From the NCBI GenBank assembly GCA_029204225.1, contig CM055097.1:7151676-7215675 (forward strand): DNA of 64,000 nucleotides, given 5' to 3'. The stretch is from Diphasiastrum complanatum (taxonomy: Eukaryota > Streptophyta > Lycopodiopsida > Lycopodiales > Lycopodiaceae). Numbering within the stretch: position 1 is the stretch's first letter; every line of letters begins with the position of its first letter. Below, one piece after another: positions 61,864 to 64,000 of the stretch. Both the position numbers and the translations under genes were made by a program. Under the pieces are notes generated by a model that was not told the DNA's origin, did no database searches, and saw nothing but the letters and a program-made list of their open reading frames with translations.

Positions 61864-63020
61864 TCAAGAATGTTGGCAGATTGGTTGTCTCCAAAACAGA
61901 CTTAGATATTTTGTTGCTTGAATATATTTCATGACCGTCATAAGTGCTTTCCAATGGGTTGGCCCTGGATTGGTGGCCCTAGATTGGATAAGAAATGGCT
62001 TAGTGAGCTGATCGAGTCGAGTGCAAAGCGTTGCATACATTAGTGAGTCGATAATGGAATGAAATGGGTACTGCTTCATTTTCTCCTTTTTTGTTGCAGT
62101 TTGAGGACATTGTTCAATTGACAGTTTCAGACTAAGGTTGAGTGGAAAGAGACTCGATTTGCAGTTGGTCATTCTATATTTTTACAGCACATTAGTAAGA
62201 TATCATTGTTGACTGATGTAGATCTGTTTGCTGGATCGATTTCGATGAATTTGAATTCTGAGACAGTAATGGGATAAACCCATATCAGTCATCTTGTATT
62301 TTTGAGCTAGCATGCATTTTGCATCCTTCAAGAAATTCAGATTGTTACTAGACAGTAACGTGTCATTTACATATAAAGTGATGTTTATGAAGGAGGTCGA
62401 AACAGACTTGAAATAGACATTCGAGTCGGTTGAGTTTGGAATAAAACCATTCTCGATTAGAAATGTATTTATTATTTGAAACTAGACTCTTGGTGACTGT
62501 TTCAGACCATACGACGCCTTGTGGATTTTTCAAACAAGATGCCCCTTACCCGTGAGCTCATATCCCTCTGGTTGTGACATGTAGATCTCCTCTTTAATAG
62601 TCTCATTCAAAAAGGTTGTTTGGACGTCCATTTGGTGGACTTCAAAATCGATTGCAGCTCATAGGAAAATAATAATTGGATTGAAGTATATCTGACAACA
62701 GGACTGAAATTTTTTGAATAATCTAGATTTGTAATATGTGAGAACCCTTTGGCGATCAATCTAGCCTTGTATCGATTTAATTTTTCTTAAACATCATACT
62801 TCGCGTCGAATATCCATTTGCATGGAACCGAATTTCGATCCTTAGGCAACTCCATTATTGTCCATGTCTGATTCTCAACTAGAAAATCGAATTCTGTGTC
62901 CATGGCAGCTTTCCAATGATCAACATTTTGGGTTGACATTGCCTCTGATACCGTGCATGGTTCTTGCACAAAATAGCAGGTTGGATCATCTATAAATTGG
63001 GATGGAGGTTGTCTGGATCG
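61864..63020 (-). pseudogene. copia reverse transcriptase (family D)
   Basis: It opens with EAMSTQNVDHWKAAMDTEFDFL and WTIMELPKDRNSVPCKWIFDAKYD (62970-62790), the start of RVT_2. Then MDVQTTFLNETIKEEIYMSQPEGY and KIHKASYGLKQSPR (about 62620-62480). Then NITLYVNDTLL (62380), where the YVDD box reads Y-V-N-D. It continues with MTDMGLSHYCLRIQI and SIIDSLMYATLCTRLDQ (62080-62000), and ends HWKALMTVMKYIQATKYLSLFW at 61880. Several stops are present, and RNase H is missing. Confidence 0.85.
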
Positions 63021-63236
63021 ATTCACTCTTCTAGGTTTAATTTCGATCCTCTAATGTGATTCGACTTGTTGAAAATTTGACTCATTGTCCGAGTTTGAAT
63101 CAATTTTTTGACGCTCGATCTTGAGCTCAAAATTGGTCTCGACTCTGAGATCAAAATTTGATGGAGCCTTCCCCTTGTGGTCGAAAAACTGATATTCCAC
63201 AAATATGACGTCTCTACTTGTGAACAATTTTGGTGT
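63021..63236 (-). pseudogene. copia integrase-RT linker (family D), truncated
   Basis: On the minus strand SRDVIFVEYQFFDHKGKAP and ESNFQQVES form the linker that precedes RVT_2. The sequence stops at 63236, exactly where an LTR-like TGTTGGCTG begins on the plus strand, so integrase and gag are lost on this side. Confidence 0.7.
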
Positions 63237-64000
63237 TGTTGGCTGATTCTGTCGAATCCCCAAGATACTCGGACATAGCAACTCAAGAGCACCTCTCACC
63301 TTAGACCGAGGAGGTCTCTGAGAAGACGAGACTAATGAAGACTGATAGCCGAGTATGAGAGCCGAGGAATACTAGTTAGTAATGACAAGTAAGAACTGTG
63401 TAAGCCTCATGGTGAATCTCGGAAGATGGAATGACCATGTAGGAACTAGTATTTCTAGGCAAATGTAATAAATGCAAGAAGACCCCTCTTAAAGAAAGTA
63501 GAGTGAGACACCTTTTGATGGTGACCTCTAGTGGAGAGAATTATTCCACTTGTAATTTATGAAATGTGGAAATTCCACTAGGATGCCACCTAAGTAGCTC
63601 TCTTGCTTATTTAAAAGACTCCCTCTTTGTGAAGAAGAGCTTTTTTGTGATTTGTATCAACTCCATGCTGAAATGAGAAGAGCCTTCACGAGTTTGGTGC
63701 AACCATTGAGCTCCTTGATCATGCTTGTTTCTTGAGTGATGCATTTATGATCTTGCCCTTCCCTCTTTTGTGTGTGGTTGTGGACTGTAGAGTGGATTAG
63801 ATTTGCTGCTTTTGTAGAGTGGATTAGCTTTCTTGCTTTCTTGTGGATTAATGTAGAAACCAGCATTCAGGTAAACTAAATAGGCTGGATCTGTGGTGTG
63901 ATTCTTGCATATCTCCATACAATCTAGTTTTTGATGTTCTTGGGATGTCCAAGAATCAATAGACTGGTTGGTTTCTTGATTCTTGGACTTCTAACATGCT
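63237..64000 (+). repeat. inverted copy of the family D LTR, running off the window
   Basis: Starts TGTTGGCTGATTCTG on the plus strand and matches the reverse complement of 59311-60062 to the last base of the window, with a few percent differences. Its internal side cannot be seen here. Confidence 0.8.

Larger units (their letters stand above)
60063..63236 (-). mobile_element. copia family D body, decayed
   Basis: The minus-strand order is integrase tail and reverse transcriptase at 63236-61864 (conserved), then unclear sequence with a gag-like zinc knuckle near 61045, then the polypurine tract at 60075-60063. The knuckle lies on the wrong side of pol for one intact element, so at least two elements or a rearrangement are present. 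Confidence 0.6.

Overview
The window is nuclear DNA of a seed plant. It holds one intact gene, a 12-exon atypical E2F repressor of the DEL/E2FE type. The rest is nested and decayed transposable elements of plant type: Ty1/copia with tRNA-Met-type primer sites, Ty3/gypsy of Tat-like and chromovirus types, and a CACTA (En/Spm) DNA transposon. Short introns, an AT-rich background, long (CT)n tracts and several element families per 60 kb suggest an angiosperm with a mid-sized, repeat-rich genome. An early-diverging lineage such as Amborella is possible, but that is a guess and the sequence does not prove the species.

Layout: 1-1676 is the upstream region of the E2F-like gene, with four G-boxes and two tiny uORFs. 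The gene occupies 1677-5854, followed by a poly(A) signal and a (CT)24 tract. 6190-8334 has no gene. 8335-12738 is a minus-strand copia element (family A) with one complete LTR and one truncated LTR that differ by about 1%, a gag-protease ORF with one amber codon, and no reverse transcriptase. 12739-14446 holds a second copia relic. 15281-17813 is a broken, once intron-containing gene that resembles DUF7869-type proteins. 18140-18930 is the first copy of an unnamed minus-strand gene family; the second copy is at 43151-44545.

19494-24206 carries LTR pieces, a gypsy gag fragment, a minisatellite and an 18-base G run. 24207-30640 is a third copia element whose gag is split by a 4.5-kb CACTA transposon (24839-29326). 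That transposon has perfect 33-bp ends, subterminal repeats and a decayed Transposase_24-like gene. 30639-43150 is a patchwork of gypsy Tat-like pieces, with two related extra ORFs that each precede a polypurine tract and a TGTT-type LTR, plus copia family B pieces. 46349-49640 is a plus-strand gypsy chromovirus with an internal deletion. 49640-51402 holds another family B copy and an LTR piece. 51403-58260 is mostly unassigned sequence with several tandem duplications. 59311-64000 is a minus-strand copia relic bounded by two LTRs of one family in opposite orientation.

The only gene likely to serve the host is the E2F-like one, a predicted repressor that would bind E2F sites without a DP partner and control the mitosis-to-endocycle switch. 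The two unnamed gene families (DUF7869-like, and the pair at 18 kb and 43 kb) are the least understood content. Exon limits and protein calls were read by eye, with no database search.
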